Source: Hymenobacter cavernae (GTDB taxonomy: Bacteria; Bacteroidota; Bacteroidia; Cytophagales; Hymenobacteraceae). Taken from it: DNA of 64,000 nt. The DNA lies in contig NZ_BMHT01000001.1 of assembly GCF_014641455.1 (NCBI RefSeq), positions 496,001 through 560,000 on the forward strand, written 5' to 3'. The notes beneath the pieces were generated by a model that was not told where the DNA came from, ran no database searches, and saw only the letters and a program-made list of their open reading frames with translations. Position numbers and translations under genes: made by a program. Below are positions 1-8,724 of this stretch, one piece after another; position 1 is the stretch's first letter; each line of letters starts with the position of its first letter.

Positions 1-806
1 CCCTGCTATTGCTCACTGTTGCCTGCGATGATGACAATCCGCAGGAGCCCGAAGAACTGTTTTCCGTTAAGCTGACCAACACTGCCGCCTTCGGCAATAT
101 CCTCACCGACGGCCAAGGCAATACGCTTTATTATTTTACCCGCGATGTGGCCGGCACCAGCGCCTGCACCGGCGGCTGCGCCGCCGTGTGGCCCGTCTTT
201 TACTCGGCCGATCTGACGCTGGGTGATGGCCTGAATGCTGCGGATTTTGCCACCATCACCCGCACCGATGGCAGCCTGCAAACCACTTACCGCAGCTGGC
301 CGCTCTACTACTACGCGCCCGCCAACAGCGCCGGCCAGAACGTGCGCGAAAAGCCCGGCGAAACCCTGGGTGACCAGGTTGCCAACAAAACGTGGTTTGT
401 AGTGAAGCCCGACTATACCGTGATGGTTGCCACGGCTTCGGTGCTGGACAAGAGCACGAATCAAACGACTACGCAGAACTTTCTGGTTGACCCACAGGCG
501 CGTACGCTTTACATCTTCGACCGCGATACTCGCTTGCCCAACACGTTGCCCACCAACTGTACGGGTGGCTGTATCGCGGCTTGGCCGGTGTTCTACACCG
601 ACAAGCTCGTGCTACCTTCCTCGCTCAAGTCCTCCGACTTCGGCGCTATTACCCGCATCGATGGCCCCAGTGGCACGAGCCGCCAGCATACCACCTACAA
701 AGGCTTACCCATCTACTACTACACGCCCGACGGCACGACGCGCGGCAAGGTGGAAGGACAGGGCGTGAAAACCGGCCAAGATCCGTGGTATGTGGCTAAT
801 CCTTAA
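1..806 (+). CDS. Secreted-repeat lipoprotein (PF03640-like), 5' end cut by the window
   Basis: The reading frame is already open at the left edge, so the true start lies upstream. The visible start reads L-L-L-L-T-V-A-C followed by Asp-Asp-Asp, the end of a lipoprotein signal with the lipidated Cys at bases 24-26. The mature part holds two copies of the secreted-repeat (COG4315/PF03640) unit, each with a TLYYF/TLYIF strand, a C-T-G-G-C pair of cysteines and a WPVFY motif, at about residues 35-60 and 155-195. Such proteins are predicted periplasmic or surface lipoproteins of unknown function, often near c-type cytochromes. It is followed by a cytochrome c lipoprotein after 44 bases, in the same direction, and the four genes to 2730 probably form one unit. 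The family call is firm; the role is unknown. Confidence 0.8.
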   Translation, partial: LLLLTVACDDDNPQEPEELFSVKLTNTAAFGNILTDGQGNTLYYFTRDVAGTSACTGGCAAVWPVFYSADLTLGDGLNAADFATITRTDGSLQTTYRSWPLYYYAPANSAGQNVREKPGETLGDQVANKTWFVVKPDYTVMVATASVLDKSTNQTTTQNFLVDPQARTLYIFDRDTRLPNTLPTNCTGGCIAAWPVFYTDKLVLPSSLKSSDFGAITRIDGPSGTSRQHTTYKGLPIYYYTPDGTTRGKVEGQGVKTGQDPWYVANP

Positions 807-815
807 CGGCTTGCA

Positions 816-823
816 ACCTAGCT
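816..823. other. ACCTAGCT copy of the iterated CTAG motif after a stop codon
   Basis: This is the first of about 130 CTAGGT/ACCTAG sites in the window. It lies ten bases behind the stop codon of the preceding gene and before the next start, in the form ACCTAGCTTTT. The same arrangement returns at 1809, 2716, 15561 and 35067. It does not form a hairpin here. Confidence 0.6.
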
Positions 824-850
824 TTTCTATTCACCAATCTCTTTAATTCT

Positions 851-1231
851 ATGCGCCTCCGATTTTCTCTTGTGTTGTTGCTGAGCCTGGGCTGGCTCAG
901 CAACTGCACCTACGACAACGCAGAAGACCATGCCCCGGACCCCGACCCGGAACCCACGCCCACCTGCGACGTGAGCAGCGTGACCTACACGGCGACTATT
1001 TCCCCCATCCTGGCAAACTGCCGCGGCTGCCATAACGCCAGCGCGCCAGCCGCCAACGTGAACCTGGTCGATTACACCCAGGTGAAGCGCCACGCCGACA
1101 GTGGCCGCCTGATGGGCGCCATCACGCACGCCACGGGCTACAAGCCTATGCCCTTAAATGGTGCAAAGCTAGGCGATTGTGAAATCGCCCGCATTCAAAA
1201 GTGGATTGACGCCGGAGCTCCCAACAACTAA
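851..1231 (+). CDS. Cytochrome c-type lipoprotein
   Basis: This is a 126-residue secreted protein with a lipoprotein signal ending L-S-N-C at about residue 19. A single haem-binding motif C-R-G-C-H lies near residue 57, and a P-M-P segment near residue 101 could supply the axial Met. The domain has the short form seen in planctomycete-type and Bacteroidota cytochromes anchored in the periplasm. It would carry electrons, but neither donor nor acceptor can be named from this sequence. It sits between the secreted-repeat lipoprotein and a YceI gene in the same direction, with gaps of 44 and 17 bases, which suggests co-transcription. The haem motif is seen directly; the partner is unknown. Confidence 0.8.
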   Translation: MRLRFSLVLLLSLGWLSNCTYDNAEDHAPDPDPEPTPTCDVSSVTYTATISPILANCRGCHNASAPAANVNLVDYTQVKRHADSGRLMGAITHATGYKPMPLNGAKLGDCEIARIQKWIDAGAPNN

Positions 1232-1248
1232 TCTAGTCTCCTCTGATC

Positions 1249-1812
1249 ATGAAGTATTTTCTCGTCGCCTTGTCGTTGCTGAGCTGGAATCTAGCCAGCG
1301 CACAGAGCAAATACACGACCCCGTCGGGCGTAGTTACGTTCTTTTCAAGTACACCGCTGGAAGACATTGCCGCCAATAGCAATCAGGTAGGTGCCGTATT
1401 CGACATGACCAGCGGGCAGATGGCTTTCACGGTGCCGATGAAAAGTTTTCAGTTCAAGCGCAGCCTGATGCAGGAGCACTTCAACGAAAACTACGTGGAA
1501 TCCGACAAGTTTCCGCGGGCTACGTTTGCCGGCAAAGTCGTGAGCTTTCAACCTGATGTAGTGCGTAAGGCAGGTCCGCAGCCGGTGCAGGTGGAAGGCG
1601 ACCTGACCATCCACGGAGTGAAGCGCCACATCCGGGTGCCGGGCACTTTAGAATTGAAAGATAACCAGCTCATAGCGAAGTCGAAGTTTGTGGTAGCGCC
1701 CGCCGACTACAACATTGAGATTCCGGCGCTGGTGCGTGAGAATATCGCCAAAACAGTGGAAGTGAGCGTGTCGCTGCTATGCAAGCCGGTCATTACCGTT
1801 GCTCAACCCTAG
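1249..1812 (+). CDS. YceI-family polyisoprenoid-binding-like periplasmic protein
   Basis: This 187-residue protein has an N-terminal signal peptide ending A-S-A-Q near residue 19. The body matches the YceI lipocalin-like barrel: a V-T-F-F-S-S-T-P strand, the central M-x-E-H-F-N-E-N-Y stretch with S-D-K-F-P-R-A-T-F, and L-T-I-H-G-V-K-R near the end. YceI proteins bind isoprenoid or other amphipathic lipids in the periplasm, but the ligand cannot be told here. It lies 17 bases behind the cytochrome c gene and 12 bases before the DUF5777 gene. The recurring grouping of YceI, cytochrome and DUF5777 genes in Bacteroidota suggests a shared envelope redox or lipid function, which is inference. Confidence 0.88.
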   Translation: MKYFLVALSLLSWNLASAQSKYTTPSGVVTFFSSTPLEDIAANSNQVGAVFDMTSGQMAFTVPMKSFQFKRSLMQEHFNENYVESDKFPRATFAGKVVSFQPDVVRKAGPQPVQVEGDLTIHGVKRHIRVPGTLELKDNQLIAKSKFVVAPADYNIEIPALVRENIAKTVEVSVSLLCKPVITVAQP

Positions 1813-1824
1813 CTTTTTACGCCC

Positions 1825-2730
1825 ATGACACGACGCTTTACCAGTTTGGCAGGAAGTGGACTCCTGACCATGGCCCTGCTCCTCGCACAGACGGAAGCCA
1901 GAGCCCAAGATGACCTGCTGAAAACCCTGGAACAACAGGCTACCGACAGCGCCCGCGCCGAATACGTGCAGGCCACCTTCAAAGGCACCCGCGTGATCAA
2001 CGGTCAATCGGTGGAAACGCCGGGCGCAGGCACGATGGTGTTCCTGATTTCGCACCGCTTCGGTACGCTCAACAGTGGTGCCTACAACTTCTTCGGGCTC
2101 GACCAGGCCACCATCCGGCTAGGTCTGGAATACGGCCTCAACGACCGACTGACCGTTGGTGTGGGCCGCAGCTCGCTGGAAAAAACCTATGATGGTTTCC
2201 TGAAATACCGGGCTCTGCGCCAAAGTACCGGCCCGCGGGCCGTACCGGTTTCCGTTACGCTATTTGCCAGCTCGGCGCTTACCAGCTTGAAGTTCACGGG
2301 TGAAGACCGGCCGGACCATTCGCGCCTGACCTACACCTACCAGGCCCTGATTGCCCGCAAGTTCAGCCCGGCGCTGTCGTTGCAGCTCATGCCCACGCTT
2401 GTGCACCGTAACTTCGTGAATACGCGGGCCCAGCAAAATGATGTGTATGCCCTCGGTATTGCCGGTCGCCAGAAGCTGACCAAGCGCGTGGCGCTCACCG
2501 CCGAATACTACTACCTGCTGCCTGGCAACACCGCCGACGAGTTCCGCAACTCGTTGGCTCTGGGCTTCGACATCGAGACAGGCGGCCACGTCTTTCAGCT
2601 GCACTTCACCAACAGCCAGGGCATGATCGAGAAGTTCTTCATCCCCCAAACTACTGGCCGCTGGACCAAAGGCGACATCTACTTCGGCTTCAACATCTCA
2701 CGCGTCTTCACCCTCAGGAGCAAGGAATGA
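1825..2730 (+). CDS. DUF5777-family outer-membrane beta-barrel protein
   Basis: The 301-residue product starts with a signal peptide ending A-R-A-Q near residue 28. The rest alternates amphipathic strands and Gly/Asn/Asp turns as in a small outer-membrane barrel, with the DUF5777-like segments F-L-I-S-H-R-F-G-T-L-N and G-L-D-Q-A-T-I-R-L-G-L-E-Y-G. Function is unknown for the family. It is the last of four co-directional envelope genes and is followed by a strong hairpin at 2785. The barrel could be the outer-membrane partner of the YceI and cytochrome proteins upstream, which is inference from order alone. Confidence 0.8.
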   Translation: MTRRFTSLAGSGLLTMALLLAQTEARAQDDLLKTLEQQATDSARAEYVQATFKGTRVINGQSVETPGAGTMVFLISHRFGTLNSGAYNFFGLDQATIRLGLEYGLNDRLTVGVGRSSLEKTYDGFLKYRALRQSTGPRAVPVSVTLFASSALTSLKFTGEDRPDHSRLTYTYQALIARKFSPALSLQLMPTLVHRNFVNTRAQQNDVYALGIAGRQKLTKRVALTAEYYYLLPGNTADEFRNSLALGFDIETGGHVFQLHFTNSQGMIEKFFIPQTTGRWTKGDIYFGFNISRVFTLRSKE

Positions 2731-2784
2731 GTAGTACCTAGCTTTTGCTTGCTTCAGGACATGTGTCTTCTCCGTTTGTCCATT

Positions 2785-2817
2785 AAAAAAGCCTGACTGT
2801 TTCAGTCAGGCCTTTTT
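2785..2817. terminator. Bidirectional rho-independent terminator
   Basis: A perfect 9-bp stem GCCTGACTG / CAGTCAGGC (2791-2799 and 2803-2811) has a 3-base loop and is flanked by A6 on the left and T5 on the right. It lies between convergent genes (stops at 2730 and 2876), so it can serve both strands. Confidence 0.88.
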
Positions 2818-2875
2818 GGATTTGAGAAAACCTAGGTTTTATGTCATCCCTGGCTTCACTCGAAATGGCAAACTG

Positions 2876-3502
2876 CTAATAAGCGGTTACGCCTTCGGCA
2901 ATAACTTCTTTCACTTCCGGCACCATGCGCTTGAGCAGGTTTTCAATGCCCGATTTCAAGGTCACGGTAGCCGAGGGGCAGCCCGAGCACGAGCCTTGCA
3001 GGTTCACCGTCACGATGCCGTCCTGGTAGCTGCGGAAGGTGATGTTGCCACCGTCCTGCTCCACGGCGGGGCGCACGTAGTTATCGAGCAGGTCGATGAT
3101 TTTCTGGCTGGTTTGCTGGTCCTGCTCCGAGCTATTGCCGGCAGCAGCTTCCTGCGCGGCTTTCTGCTCGGCGGCTGGGTCAACGGTAAAGATCGGCCCA
3201 CCGGCTTCCACGTACGACTTCAGGAAGGTGCGCAGCTCCGGGATGAGGTGCGTCCACTGCAAGTCGGTGGTTTTGGTGATGGTGACGAAGTTGGCGGCGA
3301 TAAACACGCGGCCCACGTAGTCGAAGTTGAACAGCTCCTGAGCCAGAGGCGAGTTGGCGGCAGCCTCCACGTTCGGATAATCTACGCTCACACCGTCGCT
3401 GAGCAGCGTGGTGTTGAGCACGAATTTCATGGATTCGGGGTTCGGGCTAGCCTCGGCGTAGATAGACACCGGTGCGGCGGGAGAAATGGTATGTTCGGCC
3501 AT
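2876..3502 (-). CDS. nfuA: Nfu-type Fe-S cluster carrier protein
   Basis: The 208-residue protein has an N-terminal Nfu_N domain (about 15-100, with S-P-N-P-E-S-M-K-F) and a C-terminal NifU-like domain (about 130-208) carrying the cluster-binding C-S-G-C at 172-175. It receives or carries 4Fe-4S clusters for delivery to apo-enzymes in the cytosol. Residues 110-128 are a Gln/Ala/Glu-rich linker. An upstream in-frame start would add 14 hydrophobic residues; the Met of M-A-E-H-T-I-S is preferred because a TAACTTTG promoter element lies 20 bases before it. The gene stands alone and converges on the DUF5777 cluster. Nearby Fe-S users include queG. Confidence 0.9.
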   Translation of the reverse strand: MAEHTISPAAPVSIYAEASPNPESMKFVLNTTLLSDGVSVDYPNVEAAANSPLAQELFNFDYVGRVFIAANFVTITKTTDLQWTHLIPELRTFLKSYVEAGGPIFTVDPAAEQKAAQEAAAGNSSEQDQQTSQKIIDLLDNYVRPAVEQDGGNITFRSYQDGIVTVNLQGSCSGCPSATVTLKSGIENLLKRMVPEVKEVIAEGVTAY

Positions 3503-3522
3503 AGTCAGCAGACGTAAAAAGA

Positions 3523-3530
3523 CAAAGTTA
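3523..3530 (-). promoter_or_regulatory. Putative -7 element of the nfuA promoter
   Basis: Read on the minus strand this is TAACTTTG, a full match to the Bacteroidota TAnnTTTG -7 box, 20 bases before the chosen start. No TTG at the ideal distance is seen, so the -33 element is weak or absent. Confidence 0.5.
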
Positions 3531-3921
3531 AACGCGAGAATCAACGTTACTGGAGCGCCGCGTTAGTACCTAAACATCGCAGCGGACAAGAAGTTGCAAA
3601 GCTACGCAACTCCACGATTTTTTGGTGTAGGACCTAGGTTTTACAGCGCCTTGTGCTTGCCATATATTAAAAATTTTATATGTTTTATTTAGTGCTTTTC
3701 AGAGATTTTATGTAACATTGTAGCAACGCTCTACACACCTATTTCTCCCCTCTTTGGCAGTTGCTAAGGAGGGGTTTGCCGTTTTTAGAGGAGTGTATTT
3801 CAGTGATGACAATAAGATCCGTACTGAAAGCAAATACTCGGATTCTTACGCATACAACACTAGAACGATGACTAAGCCCGGCTCAGCCACCGTTTTAGTG
3901 CCGGCACATTACTCGACGCAC
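3531..3921. other. Intergenic gap with no convincing gene
   Basis: This gap between the nfuA promoter and the end of the sugar dehydrogenase gene is AT-rich around 3661-3720. It holds one ACCTAGGT copy (3627) and no clear hairpin. A short open frame at 3754-4065 on the plus strand runs into the 3' end of the opposite gene and has no recognisable features, so I do not call it. Confidence 0.5.
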
Positions 3922-6900
3922 TTACCGGACAATGGTGATGCGCATGTTTTCGGCTCTGCCATTGCTGATCAGGCGGCAGAGGTACACGCCAGTGGAAAGA
4001 TGTTCGGTGGAGAGCGGCAAATAATATTCCTGCCCACTCACTACGTTTTCCTGGTAGATAGTTGAGATAAGCGCGCCTAACTCATTGTACAAGTACACCT
4101 GCGCCGGACCATCCTTCTGCGCGCGGAAGTGAATCGTCCCGCGTTCCGTCAGCGGATTCGGATAAACTTCTAACATCGAGTGCGTTTTCCGTTCGGAAAT
4201 CGAAGCTGGCAGCGCAACAGCAGCAGAGGCCCTGGCTGCTCCGTTTACTACACGGCGCAACGCTGAAGCAGGAATAGCCTGTTTGACCAAGCTAGGTCCC
4301 TGATAATGAACAGCAAGATTTTGCCCACCTCCATTCTGGAAATACGTAACGGTGAAGGCGTGCGTGCCCGCTTGTAGACCAATGGCGCCGCTGGCTTCTC
4401 GGGTGTCGTGCGAGCCATTGTTGTCGACCACCAGCGTCGAGCCGATGTAGAGCTGTGAGCCATCATCGGAGCTGGTAAAGAACGTGTACTGTCCATCTGT
4501 CGGCACGCTCACGTAGCCGGTATATTGAAAAGCGTAACCATAATCCCGCTGGCGCGCACCTAGGTCCATGAGCGCAGTAGAATTACTTTTCAGTGGAGCC
4601 AGACTAGTGAAGCTGGGCAGCACATCCCAGAAACCTTCATAGTACTTATAATCGAGGCCGGCTACGGTATTAGCCGGATTCTCAGGCGTACGCAGATTGC
4701 TGGGCGGTGTAGCACCTGCGGCACGCTTATAAGCCGAAGCCGGCACAATCTGCTTACCGACGCTTGGTCCGGCGTAGCTCACCTCCAAAATCTGTCCGCC
4801 ATCATTTTCGAAGAAGGCAACCGTAAAGGCATGTGTGCCAGCTTGTAGGCCAATGGTACCGTTTAATTCTCGGCTGCCGTGCAGTCCATCATTATCGACT
4901 ACTAGCGTGGAGCCGATGTACAGGCGCGAGCCATCATCGGAGTTGGTGTAGAAGGTGTATTGCCCGTCAGCGGGCACCGTAATGTAGCCCGTGTACTGCA
5001 AGGCGTAGGCATTTTCCCGCTCCGCCGCTACCAAGCCAGGTATTGCAATCGTGCCCGATTTCGCGGGTGTAAGCGCACTGAAATTAGGCAAAGCATTCCA
5101 GTACCCTTCGTAATACTTATAGTCGAGGCCGGCTACCGTGCCAGTAGGGTTTTCCGGCGTACGCAGATTGCTGGGCGGTGTAGCACCTGCGGCACGCTTA
5201 TAAGCCGAAGCCGGCACAATCTGCTTACCGACGCCTGGTCCGGCGTAGCTCACCTGCAAGGTTTGTCCACCGTCATTTTCGAAGAAGGTAACCGTAAAGG
5301 CGTGTGTACCGGCTTGTAGGCCAACAGTGCCATTCAGCTCTTGGTCGCCGTGCAGTCCGTCATTATCAACTACTAAGGTTGAGCCAATGTACAGGCGCGA
5401 GCCATCGTCGGAGTTCGTATAGAAAGTGTATTGCCCGTCAGCGGGCACTGTTATATAGCCCGTGTACTGTAGGGCGTAGGCATTTTCCCGCTCCGCTACG
5501 GTCAGACTTGGGGTTGCTACCGTCCCACTTTTCGTAGGTGTGAGTGCCGCGAAATTGGGTAAGGTGTTCCACGAACCCTCATAGTACTTATAGTCGAGCC
5601 CAGCTACCGTGCCAGTAGGGTTCTCCGGCGTACGCAGATTGCTGAGCGGCGTAGTACTCGCCACACGCCGCAAGGCAGTAGCGGGAATGCTGGTCTTGCT
5701 AAAGCTAGGTCCCGCGTAGCTGACTTGTAGGTTCTGGCTGCCGTAGCCTTGCAGGTATGCGACCATGAAGGCGTGCGTGCCGGCTTTCAGGCCGATGGTG
5801 CCGTTGCGTTCCTGGCTGTCGTGCGAGCCGTCGTTATTCACCACCAACGTCGAGCCAATGTAGAGCAGGGAGCCGTCGTCGGAGTTGGTGGAGAAGGTGT
5901 ACTGCCCATCAGCAGGCACCGTGATGTAGCCCGTGAACTGGAAAGAAAATCCGTAGTCCCGCTGCTGCGGTGTCAGCTCGAAAGTCGTGGTGGTGCCGGT
6001 CTTCAGCGGTGTGAGCGTACCGAAGCCAGGTACAGCCTCCCAGAAGCCTTCGTAGTACTTGTAATCCAAACCCGCTACGGTATTAACCGGGTTTTCCGGG
6101 GTGCGCAGGTTCGTTGAACTGCAATCGGGGTAAAGCTTTACGTCCTGGGTGGTGGCCAGACCTAGGTCGTCCGTCACGGTGAGCCGAACCTGGTAGTAGT
6201 ATACTTCGGTGCCACAGCCTAATGGGGAAATGGTCGTCGTGGCTTCCGGCGATGTAATGACCGGGTCCGGATGCACATGGTCGTCGTGGTGCAGGCTGGT
6301 TTGCCACTGGTAGGAAAGCTGACCACTGCTTTGCTCTTGATCGGCTACAGCAGCCCGCAACGGATAATTAGTTGTGCTTGTCAACGGATATTTCGCACCG
6401 TCGCTTAGACTGGTAATTGTAACGCGCGGAGGCGTGTTGTTAGCCGAAATAACCAACGAAGTCTGTGCGCTACTGGCATTGTCCTTCACCATCAGCGTAA
6501 CGGTATAGTTGGTGGGAGAACCGCCTGGAAACGTGTGCGCCGGGTTGGCTAATGAACTGGTAGTACCATCCCCAAAATTCCACAGGTACATTAGCGTCTC
6601 CCCATCCGGGTCGCGCGAACTATTACCGGTAAACTGCACCGTCAGCGGACCATTACCATAGGTTTTATCGGCGGTGGCTATTGCCACCGGCGCAGTGTTC
6701 ACGGGGGCATTGTACACCACCTTCCTGATCTCGGACGGCCAGAAATTAACGTAGTAAAGTCCGCCGTCGGTTGGGTGGGTTGCCATAGCTACTACCACCG
6801 CACCATCATTGATGAAATTGCGCACTGCTACGGGCTTATTGCTGGCATCAGTGCTCAGACTGCGAATCCAGCCACTGGCATAATCCCCAAAAAAGCAGGT

Positions 6901-8265
6901 GTTCCGGTACTCGGCCGGGAAGCTGGAATGAGTGTAAAAGCCTCCTACCATTCCGGAGCTGCCGCCAAACTGCGCTCCGGCAACCGGCGAGCCTGGCGCG
7001 CCTATATTAATTTCACTGGCTATCCCTCCGGTGAACGTACCGGTTCGGGCAGGGCCCATAGGCAGGTGCCGCCAATCGATGCTGGGGCGGCTGTGCACAA
7101 AGGTGGTGATGCCCGCCGGAACAGCCTGATTCGTTGCACACGGATTGGAGAAGGTCGCCGAGCCCGTAGGAGTTTCCTGCTGAATCAAGTCCTGAAAGTA
7201 GAAGTACGACTGAGCGCAGCCTGCTATTCCGGTCGGCGTATACGGGTTGCCTGTTTTCTTCGGCCAGTAAAGCTCCTGCTTGGTCAGGCCCTCAAACAGC
7301 GGCCAGCCAAAGTTCATCCCTGGCCGCACGGCGATGTTAACCTCTTCCCACGTATCAAAACCCACATCGCCGATGTAGAGCACACCTGGGTCGGTGGCAC
7401 TTCCCGAGCCGGGTTTGAGCGCTATTCGGAAGGGATTTCGCAACCCCAACGCCCATACTTTAGACTGCGCAGCACCTGGAAAGCTAGGTCGGTAAAAGGG
7501 GTTATTGACAATACCATTCCCGGTTTCCGGATCGATGCGCAGAACTTTCCCGTTGTAGCTTTCTAATTGCTGCGCACGCAGCGCTCCTACGTTCTGCTCG
7601 GGCGGAATAATGCCATCGGCCAGTGCCTGAGTAAAGTACGATTCGGAAGCGCTACCCACATCGGCGCTTTCATAACTGGCGCCATCGCCGCAAGAAACAA
7701 ACAGACTTCCGTCGGTACCAAATACCAGGCTACCGGGTCCGTGGCTCATGTGCAACACTGGAATACCCGTTTCCTTTGTGGCACCGAGCAAGACTTTGCG
7801 GCTGGCTGGGTTAACCGTGTAGCTACTTTCGTTTCTTATTGCCGTATAGCGCGTTACGCGGTTGATGGTCGCGTTGTAGTACTCGTCGTACTGCGGATTA
7901 TAGCTGCTGGTGCCATAGTTCAGCAGATGATGCCGGTCGACCGTGTACAGCACGTAGAAATAGCCATTCGTCTCGAACTGTGGGTGCAAGGCAAAACCGA
8001 GCAGCCCAAAATCCCGCCAAGCTCCTACTTCCTCGCTGATGTCGAGCAGCAGTTGGCGCTGTCCGTTGCCTGCGACCCAAACTTTGCCGGGCCTTTCCCA
8101 AACAAACATGTGGCTGCCGCTTTGATTGAACGCAAGGCCAACTGCTTCATTCCAGCCTTCTGAGATGGTCACGGAGGAAAAGCCACTAGGCGGCGCTTGA
8201 GCCAGCAGCAGCTGCCCACCCGTTAACGCCAGAAAAATCAGAATAAGTAAAAGTTTGTGCTTCAT
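3922..8265 (-). CDS. Giant secreted PQQ-type sugar dehydrogenase with PKD, four PA14 repeats and T9SS tail
   Basis: The 1447-residue product is modular. A signal peptide occupies 1-24. A glucose/sorbosone dehydrogenase beta-propeller fills about 30-510 (segments such as G-L-L-G-F-A-L-H-P-Q-F and L-G-L-R-N-P-F-R). A PKD domain lies at about 525-605 (W-N-F-G-D-G-T), followed by a linker domain to 718. Four PA14-like domains begin at residue 719 with a period of exactly 157 residues, each starting N-L-R-T-P-E-N-P. The last 85 residues form a type A sorting domain (Y-P-N-P-L and a terminal beta sandwich) for type IX secretion. PA14 domains usually bind glycans, so a surface-attached or secreted enzyme that oxidises sugars on polysaccharide is likely. 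Substrate and PQQ dependence are inferred from family. Confidence 0.87.
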   Translation of the reverse strand: MKHKLLLILIFLALTGGQLLLAQAPPSGFSSVTISEGWNEAVGLAFNQSGSHMFVWERPGKVWVAGNGQRQLLLDISEEVGAWRDFGLLGFALHPQFETNGYFYVLYTVDRHHLLNYGTSSYNPQYDEYYNATINRVTRYTAIRNESSYTVNPASRKVLLGATKETGIPVLHMSHGPGSLVFGTDGSLFVSCGDGASYESADVGSASESYFTQALADGIIPPEQNVGALRAQQLESYNGKVLRIDPETGNGIVNNPFYRPSFPGAAQSKVWALGLRNPFRIALKPGSGSATDPGVLYIGDVGFDTWEEVNIAVRPGMNFGWPLFEGLTKQELYWPKKTGNPYTPTGIAGCAQSYFYFQDLIQQETPTGSATFSNPCATNQAVPAGITTFVHSRPSIDWRHLPMGPARTGTFTGGIASEINIGAPGSPVAGAQFGGSSGMVGGFYTHSSFPAEYRNTCFFGDYASGWIRSLSTDASNKPVAVRNFINDGAVVVAMATHPTDGGLYYVNFWPSEIRKVVYNAPVNTAPVAIATADKTYGNGPLTVQFTGNSSRDPDGETLMYLWNFGDGTTSSLANPAHTFPGGSPTNYTVTLMVKDNASSAQTSLVISANNTPPRVTITSLSDGAKYPLTSTTNYPLRAAVADQEQSSGQLSYQWQTSLHHDDHVHPDPVITSPEATTTISPLGCGTEVYYYQVRLTVTDDLGLATTQDVKLYPDCSSTNLRTPENPVNTVAGLDYKYYEGFWEAVPGFGTLTPLKTGTTTTFELTPQQRDYGFSFQFTGYITVPADGQYTFSTNSDDGSLLYIGSTLVVNNDGSHDSQERNGTIGLKAGTHAFMVAYLQGYGSQNLQVSYAGPSFSKTSIPATALRRVASTTPLSNLRTPENPTGTVAGLDYKYYEGSWNTLPNFAALTPTKSGTVATPSLTVAERENAYALQYTGYITVPADGQYTFYTNSDDGSRLYIGSTLVVDNDGLHGDQELNGTVGLQAGTHAFTVTFFENDGGQTLQVSYAGPGVGKQIVPASAYKRAAGATPPSNLRTPENPTGTVAGLDYKYYEGYWNALPNFSALTPAKSGTIAIPGLVAAERENAYALQYTGYITVPADGQYTFYTNSDDGSRLYIGSTLVVDNDGLHGSRELNGTIGLQAGTHAFTVAFFENDGGQILEVSYAGPSVGKQIVPASAYKRAAGATPPSNLRTPENPANTVAGLDYKYYEGFWDVLPSFTSLAPLKSNSTALMDLGARQRDYGYAFQYTGYVSVPTDGQYTFFTSSDDGSQLYIGSTLVVDNNGSHDTREASGAIGLQAGTHAFTVTYFQNGGGQNLAVHYQGPSLVKQAIPASALRRVVNGAARASAAVALPASISERKTHSMLEVYPNPLTERGTIHFRAQKDGPAQVYLYNELGALISTIYQENVVSGQEYYLPLSTEHLSTGVYLCRLISNGRAENMRITIVR
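4232..6111 (-). repeat. Four tandem 471-bp units encoding PA14 domains
   Basis: The word TACGCAGATT or its variant recurs at 4689, 5160, 5631 and 6102, an exact spacing of 471 bases (157 codons) across all four units. Units two and three (about 4700-5640) are nearly identical at DNA level over long stretches, while the outer two have drifted. This points to recent duplication or gene conversion inside the gene. Confidence 0.85.
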
Positions 8266-8724
8266 GAACTAAGGAGAGAGTTGAGGAATGGTGTGCTATT
8301 CGAAATCAATTTTCAGATGAGCTTCTACTCGTTTCTAAAAGCAAGTGCATCCCGCCACCCGACCTGCATTAAGCGGGATGTAGAGGAGTCCAAGAATGTG
8401 TGGGAATAAAAAGCAGCTAAAAAATCACGACAGCATCAGGGACTAGAAAGACGATACATGGCGTCGGATTCACATTGCACACAAATTGCTTCAATATAAA
8501 GGTATACATAAAAAATATAACTAATCTTATGTCGAGTTTAAGATTAATCGTATCCAATTGATGTCCAAGTACTTTAAAGCGCCGTGGGCACGAAGAAGTA
8601 TCCTGTAGCTGTTGCACCTTATTCAGCATTTGGCACTGCGTAAAAGCAGGAGCAAAACGTCCAAGCCCGGCGCTAACCTAGGTCCTGTATTTTGCGCTAA
8701 AAGCACTACAAGTATTTTGCTTCC
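8266..8724. other. AT-rich intergenic gap between divergent genes
   Basis: The gap separates the sugar dehydrogenase and the HTTM gene, which are divergent, so it must hold both promoters. It is AT-rich at 8480-8560 and contains one ACCTAGGT (8679). An open frame of 70 codons at 8417-8629 (minus) has no family resemblance and atypical composition, and I do not accept it. No clear TAnnTTTG box could be fixed. Confidence 0.5.

Noticed and set aside
2816..3517. 233-codon frame opposite nfuA
   Set aside because: It is the antisense of a well-supported nfuA gene; long antisense frames are usual in high-GC DNA.
3754..4065. Open frame on the plus strand at the end of the sugar dehydrogenase gene
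   Set aside because: It runs into the antisense of the type IX sorting domain and has no family features or promoter.
4232..6111. Regular direct repeats considered as a CRISPR-like array
   Set aside because: The period is 471 bases and coding; units encode PA14 domains and no cas gene is near.
6775..7566. 263-codon frame opposite the sugar dehydrogenase propeller
   Set aside because: It lacks a domain and mirrors the codon bias of the real gene on the other strand.
8417..8629. 70-codon frame on the minus strand in an AT-rich gap
   Set aside because: Composition follows the AT-rich gap and the product has no known resemblance.
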